The position numbers and the translations under genes were made by a program. Source: Tepidibacter hydrothermalis (GTDB taxonomy: Bacteria; Bacillota; Clostridia; Peptostreptococcales; Peptostreptococcaceae). From it: DNA of 64,000 nucleotides. Every line of letters begins with the position of its first letter. The stretch's first letter is position 1. Below, one piece after another: positions 42,307-49,102 of the stretch. Where the stretch lies: NCBI RefSeq assembly GCF_029542625.1, contig NZ_CP120733.1, positions 2,108,001-2,172,000 on the forward strand, given 5' to 3'. A model generated the notes under the pieces. The model did no database searches. It was not told the DNA's origin and worked only from the letters and a program-made list of their open reading frames with translations.

Positions 42307-42546
42307 CTATTTACTTAATTTTGTAATGCAATCACTACATATATTCTTACCTTCAAAATGCTTAATCTCTCTTGCATTTCCACAGAATACACATGCAGGC
42401 TCATACTTTTTAAGAACTACCATATCTCCATCAACATATATTTCAACTGAATCCTTGATATCTATATTTAAATTCCTTCTCAACTCTATCGGTAATACTA
42501 TTCTTCCTAATTGATCTACTGCTCTAACTACTCCTGTTGCTTTCAT
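42307..42546 (-). CDS. AbrB/SpoVT-type regulator with zinc-ribbon tail
   Basis: Start at MKATGVVRAVD, eight bases after GGAGGAGA. The swapped-hairpin AbrB domain is complete (RAVDQLGRIVLPIELRRNLN, DSVEIYVDGDMVVLKKYEPA), followed by a CVFC...CSDC zinc pair. Clostridial AbrB-like proteins of this form regulate transition-state and phage genes. Cytoplasmic DNA binder. Confidence 0.92.
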   Translation of the reverse strand: MKATGVVRAVDQLGRIVLPIELRRNLNIDIKDSVEIYVDGDMVVLKKYEPACVFCGNAREIKHFEGKNICSDCITKLSK

Positions 42547-42592
42547 TCTCAATCTCCTCCAATTTGTTTTTTATATTTTTTTATGCTTTTGA

Positions 42593-42853
42593 TTAAGCTA
42601 GTTTAATTTTCAATTCTTCTTTTGGTGTGTATTTACTAAAGCATTCTCTTAGTCCTGATAAATGCTCAAACACATATAAATTCTCAGTTTCACATATGAA
42701 CTTTAGTTTTTTGTTGTTTGATTTTCTTCCTCTTTTGCCTGTTAAGTCATAACAATTAGATACTGTTATTTCTACTAGGTATACTTCTCCAGGGTTTAAA
42801 TTAACTTTTCTATTATTCACTATTGGTTTGGCTTTGCAAAACTTTCTTGCCAT
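42593..42853 (-). CDS. Small basic phage protein (86 aa), unknown
   Basis: Starts MARKFCKAKPIVNNRKVNLN; many Lys/Arg; strand-rich (GEVYLVEITVSNCYDLTGKR, then KLKFICETENLYVFEHLSGL). Possibly a nucleic-acid binder; not recognised. GGGGGAAGAAC site. Confidence 0.6.
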   Translation of the reverse strand: MARKFCKAKPIVNNRKVNLNPGEVYLVEITVSNCYDLTGKRGRKSNNKKLKFICETENLYVFEHLSGLRECFSKYTPKEELKIKLA

Positions 42854-42868
42854 TGTTCTTCCCCCTTG

Positions 42869-43702
42869 TTAAATAGCTCGTTTATTTAGTCTGTGATTGA
42901 AGTTTCCACCTACAAATTCAATCATTCTACCATCGCACTTTTCTATGATTCTACTTCCTATAGCTTCATCAATATTTAACAGCTTGTCTGATGTATATTC
43001 GCTAGATACTATCATTGGACAACCCTTTAAGTATCTGTAATTTATAATCTCAAACATGATATTTATATCTGTTTCAGTGATCTTGCCTTTAAACAGATCA
43101 TCTATGAGCAATACCGTTGCATTCTTGTATTTTGATATCTCCTTTTGGTAGTAATATTCATCAAGCATATTTTGTTTAAGCTGAGTTATCACGTCTCTGT
43201 ACTGCATATATAAAACCCCTATGTTCTCACTCATTAGGTTATTAGCTATCGCAATAGACAAATGTGTTTTCCCCGCTCCTACTTGACCTAAGAATGCTAT
43301 AGAGTTTGATACATTGTCTTGTATCTGTTTGAACTCTTTGCAATACATAATAGCTGCTATCTTTGTTTTTTGAAGTTCTCTGTTCCCTTTATCTTGGAAT
43401 GTATCAAATGTCTTTTTCCTAAAGGCTTCAGATATGCCTGAGTTTCTTAAAATCGTCTCGTACAGAGTTCTTTCCCTGCATTCACAATCATCCATGGCAT
43501 CAGTCTCTGGGTTATAAACCAATCCCCTATCCTTACACTTTGGGCATCTAAAAGATTCCGTTTTCTCGCATCCACTCTTTAAGTTCTTCTTCGGATAACT
43601 GTTCAAGTCCGTATGTTTCTGGTGGCTTTGGTTTGTATTCTCGGTGCTTTTTATCAGTGCTTGTACTCGTTTTTGTAGTACCTGTATATCTATTTCGCTC
43701 AC
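42869..43702 (-). CDS. DnaC/IstB-like helicase loader (AAA+)
   Basis: GTG start behind GAGGTGAA, within the preceding gene. A CPKCKD...CECRE zinc pair lies at about 54-76; Walker A is in FLGQVGAGKTHLSIAIANNL, Walker B in ATVLLIDDLFKG, then sensor 1 in CPMIVSSEYTSDKL and an arginine-finger region GSRIIEKCDGRMIEF. It loads replicative helicase on phage origins. Partner of the DnaD-like protein encoded just upstream. Confidence 0.9.
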   Translation of the reverse strand: MSEIDIQVLQKRVQALIKSTENTNQSHQKHTDLNSYPKKNLKSGCEKTESFRCPKCKDRGLVYNPETDAMDDCECRERTLYETILRNSGISEAFRKKTFDTFQDKGNRELQKTKIAAIMYCKEFKQIQDNVSNSIAFLGQVGAGKTHLSIAIANNLMSENIGVLYMQYRDVITQLKQNMLDEYYYQKEISKYKNATVLLIDDLFKGKITETDINIMFEIINYRYLKGCPMIVSSEYTSDKLLNIDEAIGSRIIEKCDGRMIEFVGGNFNHRLNKRAI

Positions 43703-44624
43703 TTGACTTCACCTCTTGATTTTTAGATTTAACCGTATCAAATTGTTTATCTCGACCTTGTGATTGTTTATTTTGATAATCCCTCATATAAGCTTCAACT
43801 GCTTCTAGAGTTAACAAGTTATTCTCTCTCCATCTTTTCAAAATACCTTCGATATAGGCTAGATATCTCTTTGAGTTACAAACTGCTATTTCAATTGCTC
43901 TTATGATTAATCTATAATCCATTCCATCATCATCTAGGTAAGCTATTAACTTTTGAGCTTCGATTGGAGTTATTGGATGAATGTTTTGATCAAATACTTT
44001 TTTTATTTCTGAAAATTCCTTATTACTACTACTACAAAAACTCTTTGTAGTAATCTTTGGTATTGCTCCGTCACTGTGTCGGTGTGAATCGTCACCATGA
44101 CTCTTTAAATCGTCATTTTGACTTTGCGAAATGTCACTAGGAGTATTGCTATCGTCATTTTGTCCTTTGCTAACTTTCAATGCTTCGTAATAAAAATTAA
44201 TGTCTATTTTATAATTTTGTAGTGTATATCCTTTTTCAAATAAATCCTTTACCAAATTTATAAAATTCACTCTATATTGATATGTTCTGTCATACTTATA
44301 TTTAGGATTTCTTCTTCTATCTAAGTAGCCTTTTTCAACTAAGTTATCTAGTTTACGACTTATTGTTTTTTCTGAAGCTATATCCATTAATTCTTCTTTT
44401 AGTTCCGATGCTTTTTTATAGATCCATCCATTGTTTAACTCTTGTATTGATTCTCTTTTTTCTTTATATTTTTGAACTCTTTCATTTTCTTCGCTTATGA
44501 ATTTATCAAAATCTTGAACTTTTTCACTCCAATAAATCATTTGATTTAATAAAATAGCTTCTAACATCTCACCTGTTATCGCTATATACTCTTCTTTTAT
44601 TACAACTTTTCTAAGTTTATCCAT
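43548..44624 (-). CDS. DnaD-like phage replication initiator
   Basis: 358 aa. N-terminal wHTH (GWIYKKASELKEELMDIASE, KTISRKLDNLVEKGYLDRRR), middle linker, then a DnaD/DnaB_2-type domain (EAQKLIAYLDDDGMDYRLII, RAIEIAVCNSKRYLAYIEGI, LKRWRENNLLTLEAVEAYMR). The last 50 codons overlap the start of the DnaC gene by 155 bp in another frame; this part is polar and low in complexity, ending EELKEWMRENGIF. Confidence 0.85.
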   Translation of the reverse strand: MDKLRKVVIKEEYIAITGEMLEAILLNQMIYWSEKVQDFDKFISEENERVQKYKEKRESIQELNNGWIYKKASELKEELMDIASEKTISRKLDNLVEKGYLDRRRNPKYKYDRTYQYRVNFINLVKDLFEKGYTLQNYKIDINFYYEALKVSKGQNDDSNTPSDISQSQNDDLKSHGDDSHRHSDGAIPKITTKSFCSSSNKEFSEIKKVFDQNIHPITPIEAQKLIAYLDDDGMDYRLIIRAIEIAVCNSKRYLAYIEGILKRWRENNLLTLEAVEAYMRDYQNKQSQGRDKQFDTVKSKNQEVKSSERNRYTGTTKTSTSTDKKHREYKPKPPETYGLEQLSEEELKEWMRENGIF

Positions 44625-44872
44625 ATTCTCACCTGCTTTTGTATAAAATTTGTAAAACTTGTCTATGATTTAGATAAGATAATTTCTAAACCCTTAATCT
44701 TAGGGGAGTTCATATTCGCTCCCCATTAAAATTGAATATTTTTCTCCCCTACTCCCACCAATTAAAGAGGGCATCTTTGGTGGGAGTTTTAATTTCTATA
44801 AGACTACATAAAGTAAAGTTCTGTATTGTCTTAGTAGGGCTTTTATTTCATTCTTAATATATTTACTCCGTT

Positions 44873-45046
44873 TTAATTAAAAGTTCTCTCTATGGCTATT
44901 TTAGGATCATATCCTTTTTTATTAATCAAAGATTTTATTCTTGGAATGTAGTACTGTGTAAAGTTATCTATCTGAGTTGAATTAGGATATCTTAAACATC
45001 TGCTTTTATGCCATTCTTTATATGCTTCGATTATCTGTATCTCCAT
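44873..45046 (-). CDS. Small phage protein (57 aa)
   Basis: GGAGCTGAAT before ATG; MEIQIIEAYKEWHKSRCLRY then NFTQYYIPRIKSLINKKGYD. Intact frame between the replication and recombination genes; function unknown. The stretch 44640-44870 upstream of the DnaD gene holds a GGTGGGAGT hairpin (about 44755-44790) and nothing else I can support. Confidence 0.55.
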   Translation of the reverse strand: MEIQIIEAYKEWHKSRCLRYPNSTQIDNFTQYYIPRIKSLINKKGYDPKIAIERTFN

Positions 45047-45059
45047 CTAATTCAGCTCC

Positions 45060-45935
45060 TTATTTATATTTCTTTTGGCAATCAAGACATAATTCCTTAC
45101 CAAATCTACTCTTTGAATAAGTTGATACAACTTCCTTTATCTTTTTACTACATTCACTACAGATCATTTTGCTTTCTCCAGATTCTTGAACATCTGGTCC
45201 CACTGCTTCATCGTCTGTTCTATGTGTATGAGCTTTGGACAATTCTTCATCTCCTCCGCCTGTTCTTTCTTGCGTTGATTCTTCTTGATTACCCAATACT
45301 TGATCCTCATTGTTTCCTCCGTTAGTGATTGGAAAGGGTAACTCTCCATCTGCATCTATTTGAAAATCATCTTCCATGTAATTGAAGTTTTCTTCGTCTA
45401 TCATATTTGCATCCATAAATCCATCTGCTGTAATCTTCTTAACACATCTGTTGTATGCTCTAGTAGCTGCCATAACATCTAAGAACTCATGTATAGTTTT
45501 CATTTTGATGTTTTGAGGATTTGCTGTGGCTGTTTCACTTACTTTCAAACCATCTCCAAATACTATTATGCATTTGTTCAATGCTGTTCCCTTTGGAGTT
45601 GTTAGTGCTGCCATATCGTAATCTCTATCCTTAAGCATCTTGTCCAATAACTGAGGTGGTAAGTTTAAAAACTTTTGCATATCTTCTGGTCCTTCATGAG
45701 AATATGATACTGGTATACTTAAAATAGTTTTTATTCCTCCACGTTTGTTTGCTACAGATTGAAGCTTAAGACTTAATCCACCTTTACTTATATAAGGTTT
45801 ACCTCCCATATTAACTAGATATGGTTTCATCCCTTTCATATCTAATACTCCATCATAGTTATTTATAGTTTCTAATGCACCCATGGCATTCTTATCATTG
45901 TTAAATTCTGCAGGTACAGTTTTATTTTTTGACAT
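45060..45935 (-). CDS. Phage recombination-associated protein, possible ssDNA-annealing type
   Basis: 291 aa. Residues about 25-165 form one domain: GVLDMKGMKPYLVNMGGKPY, LKLQSVANKRGGIKTILSIP, then ETATANPQNIKMKTIHEFLD and VMAATRAYNRCVKKITADGF, the A-x-TRA-xxR pattern recalling Rad52/Sak-like annealing proteins. The C-terminal part is a polar linker plus a CSEC...CLDC zinc pair. Assignment is tentative; position between replication and regulatory genes fits a single-strand annealer. Confidence 0.5.
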   Translation of the reverse strand: MSKNKTVPAEFNNDKNAMGALETINNYDGVLDMKGMKPYLVNMGGKPYISKGGLSLKLQSVANKRGGIKTILSIPVSYSHEGPEDMQKFLNLPPQLLDKMLKDRDYDMAALTTPKGTALNKCIIVFGDGLKVSETATANPQNIKMKTIHEFLDVMAATRAYNRCVKKITADGFMDANMIDEENFNYMEDDFQIDADGELPFPITNGGNNEDQVLGNQEESTQERTGGGDEELSKAHTHRTDDEAVGPDVQESGESKMICSECSKKIKEVVSTYSKSRFGKELCLDCQKKYK

Positions 45936-45986
45936 GTTTAACCCTCCGTTATTTTATTTCTTCAGTTAATTATTTTTTAAATTTAT

Positions 45987-46145
45987 CTAAGCCGAAATAT
46001 CTATGTTATTAATCTGTTCTTTTTCTAATCTATTCTCTAGCTCTCTTATAGCTTGTAGGCTAAGATGTAATGCTCTGTAATGTTTTGTATCATCAACATT
46101 CATTTTAGCTTCTTCAAGCTCTGTCTTTAGTTCATTAAGAGTCAT
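45987..46145 (-). CDS. Small helical phage protein (52 aa)
   Basis: AGGAGGTAAAT before ATG. MTLNELKTELEEAKMNVDDT then RALHLSLQAIRELENRLEKE; a coiled-coil-forming helix pair. Unknown role, same operon as 46155. Confidence 0.55.
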   Translation of the reverse strand: MTLNELKTELEEAKMNVDDTKHYRALHLSLQAIRELENRLEKEQINNIDISA

Positions 46146-46154
46146 ATTTACCTC

Positions 46155-46340
46155 CTATGCTGCATGTACTTTACTTTCAAGTTCATTCAATCTATTTACA
46201 AACCAATCTCTTGTATCAGCTAAGTAATTCTTTAACTCTAGTTTTGTAACTTCATTTATAGCTTTATCAAGTTCTTTGATCTCGTGTTTACACTCATTTA
46301 TTTCTTCTAATACTTCTAGTGGTATATATATCATCTTCAT
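46155..46340 (-). CDS. Small helical phage protein (61 aa)
   Basis: AAGGAGATATGAAG site. MKMIYIPLEVLEEINECKHE, then acidic helix to ESKVHAA. Nine bp upstream of the next gene's start; operon member of unknown function. Confidence 0.55.
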   Translation of the reverse strand: MKMIYIPLEVLEEINECKHEIKELDKAINEVTKLELKNYLADTRDWFVNRLNELESKVHAA

Positions 46341-46472
46341 ATCTCCTTCTTAGTTTTTTTATAAACTTTCTAACTTTTTTATAAAAATTATTGTTCGAGA
46401 CATTTTTTTCGTGTTATAATTCAAATACGTTAATTTAATATTCAACATTTCTTAAGACTTTTAAGTGGCTGC

Positions 46473-46670
46473 TTAAAGGTCTCTTTTTATTTCTGCTAAC
46501 TTTTCATCTGTTGTTGAATCTATTGTATTTAGAATCTCTTCAAAGTTATCAAAGTTTCCTTTTTCTTTAGATATTTTAAATAACACCTTTATAGATTTTA
46601 TAGTTTGTGATTGATCTGCTAGATGTGAGTACTTCTCGTAATTAATAAGAAACTGTATATGTTTAACCAT
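46473..46670 (-). CDS. Small phage protein (65 aa)
   Basis: Starts one base after the stop of the HTH gene at 46672, so probably translationally coupled to it. MVKHIQFLINYEKYSHLADQ then VLFKISKEKGNFDNFEEILN; all helical. Could be a partner of the regulator; unknown. Confidence 0.55.
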   Translation of the reverse strand: MVKHIQFLINYEKYSHLADQSQTIKSIKVLFKISKEKGNFDNFEEILNTIDSTTDEKLAEIKRDL

Positions 46671-46671
46671 A

Positions 46672-47217
46672 TTAATGTCTTCCTCCTATTCGGGTGTATG
46701 ACTTAGAAATTACCTTTTTCTGAATTCGTTTGTTTATACTTTTAATAGGAATTCCTATTTCTTCTTCAACTCCTACCAAGAGCATTCTCTTCCATCCAAC
46801 TGGATCTGCTATTTGTTCCATCAAATCACTTATCTTTTCGATTTGTTCTTTGGTGTATTCCTTACCTGTCATGTTTTCCAGTACTATGTTAAATAGTTCC
46901 TTTTGTGCTTTAATAGATTCTTCTTCCTCTTCAATATTCTTTGCTATAAGTCTTATTAGGTCACTTTTAATTCCTGAATAATATGGTGTAACAATTAAAT
47001 CTGCATCAAGTTCATTTACAATTTCAAGTCTTAATCTACTGCTATCCAATATGTCAGGTATCTTCTTTTTTATATCTATTGGGATTTCTCTTTTACCTGC
47101 TTCCCACTCTGACATATCTGATTGAGACACATTCAATGAAATTGCTAATTGTTCTTGTGTTAAGTTCTTTCTTTTTCTTTCTCTTTTCATTAGAATCCTA
47201 TAGCACATTTCACACAC
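46672..47217 (-). CDS. XRE-family HTH regulator with helical C-terminus
   Basis: HTH at residues about 10-60 (KRERKRKNLTQEQLAISLNV SQSDMSEWEAGKREIP); MCYRIL, three codons in, is the likely start behind AAAGGGTG. The rest (residues 70-181) is acidic helices and a basic tail, a layout seen in phage regulators with a ligand or partner domain. Second or third HTH protein of the early operon. Confidence 0.8.
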   Translation of the reverse strand: MCEMCYRILMKRERKRKNLTQEQLAISLNVSQSDMSEWEAGKREIPIDIKKKIPDILDSSRLRLEIVNELDADLIVTPYYSGIKSDLIRLIAKNIEEEEESIKAQKELFNIVLENMTGKEYTKEQIEKISDLMEQIADPVGWKRMLLVGVEEEIGIPIKSINKRIQKKVISKSYTRIGGRH

Positions 47218-47313
47218 CCTTTCTATTTAGTTTTCAAATATCGGTTGACTAGAATATTTGTAATGTCTATATTCCTCTGTAGATTTATTCCAAGTCATTT
47301 TGCTACAATTAAA

Positions 47314-47451
47314 TTATCGATAAACGTTTAATGCTTTTAGCATCCTTCCTTGTAAGATTGCTTCTTCTAGTTTAGAAGTTAAATCTCTAACCTTACATGT
47401 AAATACATATCTTCTTACTATCCCCTCCTTCTGTCCTTCCTTGATTGTCAT
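47314..47451 (-). CDS. Small basic phage protein (45 aa)
   Basis: GGTGAGGAT before ATG; MTIKEGQKEGIVRRYVFTCK then VRDLTSKLEEAILQGRMLKA. Intact frame; unknown. Confidence 0.5.
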   Translation of the reverse strand: MTIKEGQKEGIVRRYVFTCKVRDLTSKLEEAILQGRMLKALNVYR

Positions 47452-47501
47452 ATCCTCACCTCCTTTCAGAGCTTGTACTACTTTTTTGAACTAGTCAGTT
47501 T

Positions 47502-47684
47502 TTATACTGACTGTAGTTTTCTCTCTTTGTACAATTCAATAATTTCATCAATCGTATCTGAAGGAAGTGAAGTATATAATATTTTGGCTACAGCTCTAGC
47601 AGCTCTGTTATCAAATTCTTCTTGATTTTCTTTTGTTGGATAATTTACTGTAACTGTAAACTCTTTTTTTGATTTTGCAGCCAT
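47502..47684 (-). CDS. Small phage protein (60 aa)
   Basis: AAAGGAGG site. Basic N-terminus MAAKSKKEFTVTVNYPTKEN then helix ARAVAKILYTSLPSDTIDEI. Related to short clostridial phage early proteins in character; not named. Confidence 0.55.
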   Translation of the reverse strand: MAAKSKKEFTVTVNYPTKENQEEFDNRAARAVAKILYTSLPSDTIDEIIELYKERKLQSV

Positions 47685-47747
47685 AACTAATCCTCCTTTC
47701 TGATAGATGCTTATTGATAAAGCTTATGAAAATCAAATTATGTCCTA

Positions 47748-48017
47748 TTACTCCAGATAGAACATATCTCCTAAGCTAACTTCAAAGAATTCACATATCT
47801 TTTTCATTAGCTTAGTTCCAGGAGTAAAATGTTGTCTTTCAAGTTTTGATATGTAAGCTCTTGTTACTCCTAGTTCTTTTGCTAGTTCGTCTTGATTTAG
47901 TCTTTTATAGGTTCTGTACTTCTGCATGTTATTTCTTATTGGTGCTAAAGTTTCTATTGTTCTCACCTCTTTATGAAGCTTTATTTGCTTTTCTATTGGA
48001 CGATTCGTCCATTTCAT
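47748..48017 (-). CDS. XRE-family HTH protein (Cro/YgiT-size), early operon
   Basis: HTH at residues about 31-80 (MQKYRTYKRLNQDELAKELG, VTRAYISKLERQHFTPGTKL), ending FFEVSLGDMFYLE. It overlaps the preceding HTH gene by about 47 bp; a later start (MQKYRTYKRL) would avoid the overlap. A copy of the GGACGATTCGTCC operator lies at its 5' end (47996-48011). Confidence 0.8.
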   Translation of the reverse strand: MKWTNRPIEKQIKLHKEVRTIETLAPIRNNMQKYRTYKRLNQDELAKELGVTRAYISKLERQHFTPGTKLMKKICEFFEVSLGDMFYLE

Positions 48018-48204
48018 TATTAAAAAAAAGTTCCTCTACTGGTTCATTGAACAAATCCGAAATCTTTTTTGCTAAATTTATATTAGGATTTCGTATACCT
48101 CTTTCTATTTTATAATAAAAAGAACTAGATATATTTAATTGGCAAGATATTTGGGCTACTTTTAATCCTGATTTTTTTCTTAGTTCCTTTAATTTTATTC
48201 TCAT
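47971..48204 (-). CDS. Cro-like XRE HTH protein, first gene of the early operon
   Basis: Start at MRIKLKELRKKSGL after GGGAGGGAAGG. HTH AQISCQLNISSSFYYKIERG with PNINLAKKISDLFNEPVEEL. As the first leftward gene opposite the repressor it fills the Cro position. Its leader overlaps operator 48218-48233. Confidence 0.85.
   Translation of the reverse strand: MRIKLKELRKKSGLKVAQISCQLNISSSFYYKIERGIRNPNINLAKKISDLFNEPVEELFFNNEMDESSNRKANKAS
47996..48011. promoter_or_regulatory. Operator copy inside the early operon
   Basis: TTGGACGATTCGTCCA, identical to the operator at 48218-48233, at the boundary of the two HTH genes. Confidence 0.65.
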
Positions 48205-48217
48205 TCCTTCCCTCCCT

Positions 48218-48328
48218 TTGGACGATTCGTCCATCTCTTTAATATCATTATAATGGACACGTTGTCCAATGTCAATATATTTTTATACATTTCGTCCAAA
48301 AGAATAAATTAATTGGACACTTTGTGCT
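48218..48328. promoter_or_regulatory. Prophage switch: leftward promoter and operator cluster
   Basis: Minus-strand promoter with consensus hexamers TTGACA and TATAAT spaced by 17 bases (48250-48278 region). Its spacer contains the palindrome TGGACACGTTGTCCA (48254-48268). Further operators: TTGGACGATTCGTCCA (48218-48233), half site TTCGTCCA (48291-48298) and TTGGACACTTTGTGC (48313-48327) by the rightward -10 GCTAAAAT. Arrangement matches a lambdoid-type genetic switch. Confidence 0.85.
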
Positions 48329-48354
48329 AAAATCATATCGTGAGGTGAATTAAA

Positions 48355-48774
48355 ATGGATTTTGGAGATAGACTTAAGAATTTAAGAGAAAATAATAATT
48401 TATCTAGAGAAGATTTATCTAAAAGCTTAAATATTTCTTACTCTGCTGTGGCTAAGTATGAAACTAATGTAAGATTTCCAGATAAAGATACATTAAATAA
48501 AATCGCAGATTATTTTGATTGTTCTTTAGATTATCTTTTAGGAAGAACTAATAATCCTAAAGGATCTATTAAACCTGAAGGTAATTTACATAAAGATAAT
48601 ACAGAGTATAAAGCTTATGATGAAATCTTTCAAAGGCTACGCGAAAGACTTGAAGAAGAAGGCATAGTTGAAAAAGATCAACCTGTAAGTAAAGAGATTA
48701 TAGAAATGTTACTTAAATTTGGATCTGGAGCTGCTATAGAAATATTAAAGGCGAGAAATAAAGAAGATATGTAA
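48355..48774 (+). CDS. CI-like phage repressor (XRE family, no peptidase domain)
   Basis: 139 aa. HTH at 1-60 (MDFGDRLKNLRENNNLSRED, LSKSLNISYSAVAKYETNVR, FPDKDTLNKIADYFDCSLDY) ending LLGRTNNPKG, then only about 70 residues of acidic helix. No S24/LexA-type Ser-Lys peptidase motif and no room for one, so RecA-stimulated self-cleavage is not expected. AGGTGAATTAAA precedes ATG. It is convergent with the SOS-box gene at 48779. Confidence 0.88.
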   Translation: MDFGDRLKNLRENNNLSREDLSKSLNISYSAVAKYETNVRFPDKDTLNKIADYFDCSLDYLLGRTNNPKGSIKPEGNLHKDNTEYKAYDEIFQRLRERLEEEGIVEKDQPVSKEIIEMLLKFGSGAAIEILKARNKEDM

Positions 48775-48778
48775 TTCA

Positions 48779-48895
48779 CTACATACCCTTCTTTATTTTT
48801 TTTATGATTTTTTCTATATATATTTGGATTTCTTTATCTTTTAAATTATCTATATTTGATATTTGGGATTTTAGAGTTTTGATTTCTTGTTTCAT
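48779..48895 (-). CDS. 38-aa protein under LexA control; candidate antirepressor
   Basis: MKQEIKTLKSQISNIDNLKD then KEIQIYIEKIIKKIKKGM; a single charged amphipathic helix, basic at the end. GAGGGGG lies about 11 bases before the ATG. Its promoter carries a perfect LexA operator (next entry). The stop is only 5 bp from the convergent repressor stop. A small coiled-coil protein could bind the repressor's acidic helical tail; this is inference, but the SOS control is read directly from the DNA. Confidence 0.65.
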   Translation of the reverse strand: MKQEIKTLKSQISNIDNLKDKEIQIYIEKIIKKIKKGM

Positions 48896-48950
48896 GTTGA
48901 AATTTTCCCCCTCAATTTGTTTTTAAATGAAAGAACAGTTTCGTTTTAAT

Positions 48951-49005
48951 CGAACATATGTTCGACGTTTATTTGCATTATATTCCTTTTTTCTCGTTTG
49001 GTCAA
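48951..49005 (-). promoter_or_regulatory. Sigma-A promoter with perfect LexA (Cheo/DinR) box
   Basis: Minus strand TTGACC (49000-49005), 17 bases, TATAAT (48977-48982), then CGAACATATGTTCG (48951-48964), which matches the Gram-positive LexA site CGAACNNNNGTTCG and overlaps the expected start of transcription. A weaker CGAAAC..GTTCT element follows at about 48931-48943. Confidence 0.9.
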
Positions 49006-49049
49006 GGGATTTTATGTGTCAAAAGAAATCACGTTTATTATATATTAAA

Positions 49050-49086
49050 AATAATAGCTACCTACAATTGCAGATAGCTATTATTT
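49050..49086 (-). terminator. Terminator of the ABC-3C operon
   Basis: AAATAATAGCTA/TAGCTATTATTTTT stem of 11-12 bp read on the minus strand, immediately after the ATPase gene. Confidence 0.88.
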
Positions 49087-49102
49087 CTCTTAATATATTC
49101 TA

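Noticed and set aside
45008-45355. Overlapping ORFs in other frames at the end of the annealing-protein gene
   Set aside because: Shadows caused by biased codons in the linker and zinc tail; a better supported frame (45060-45935) covers them.
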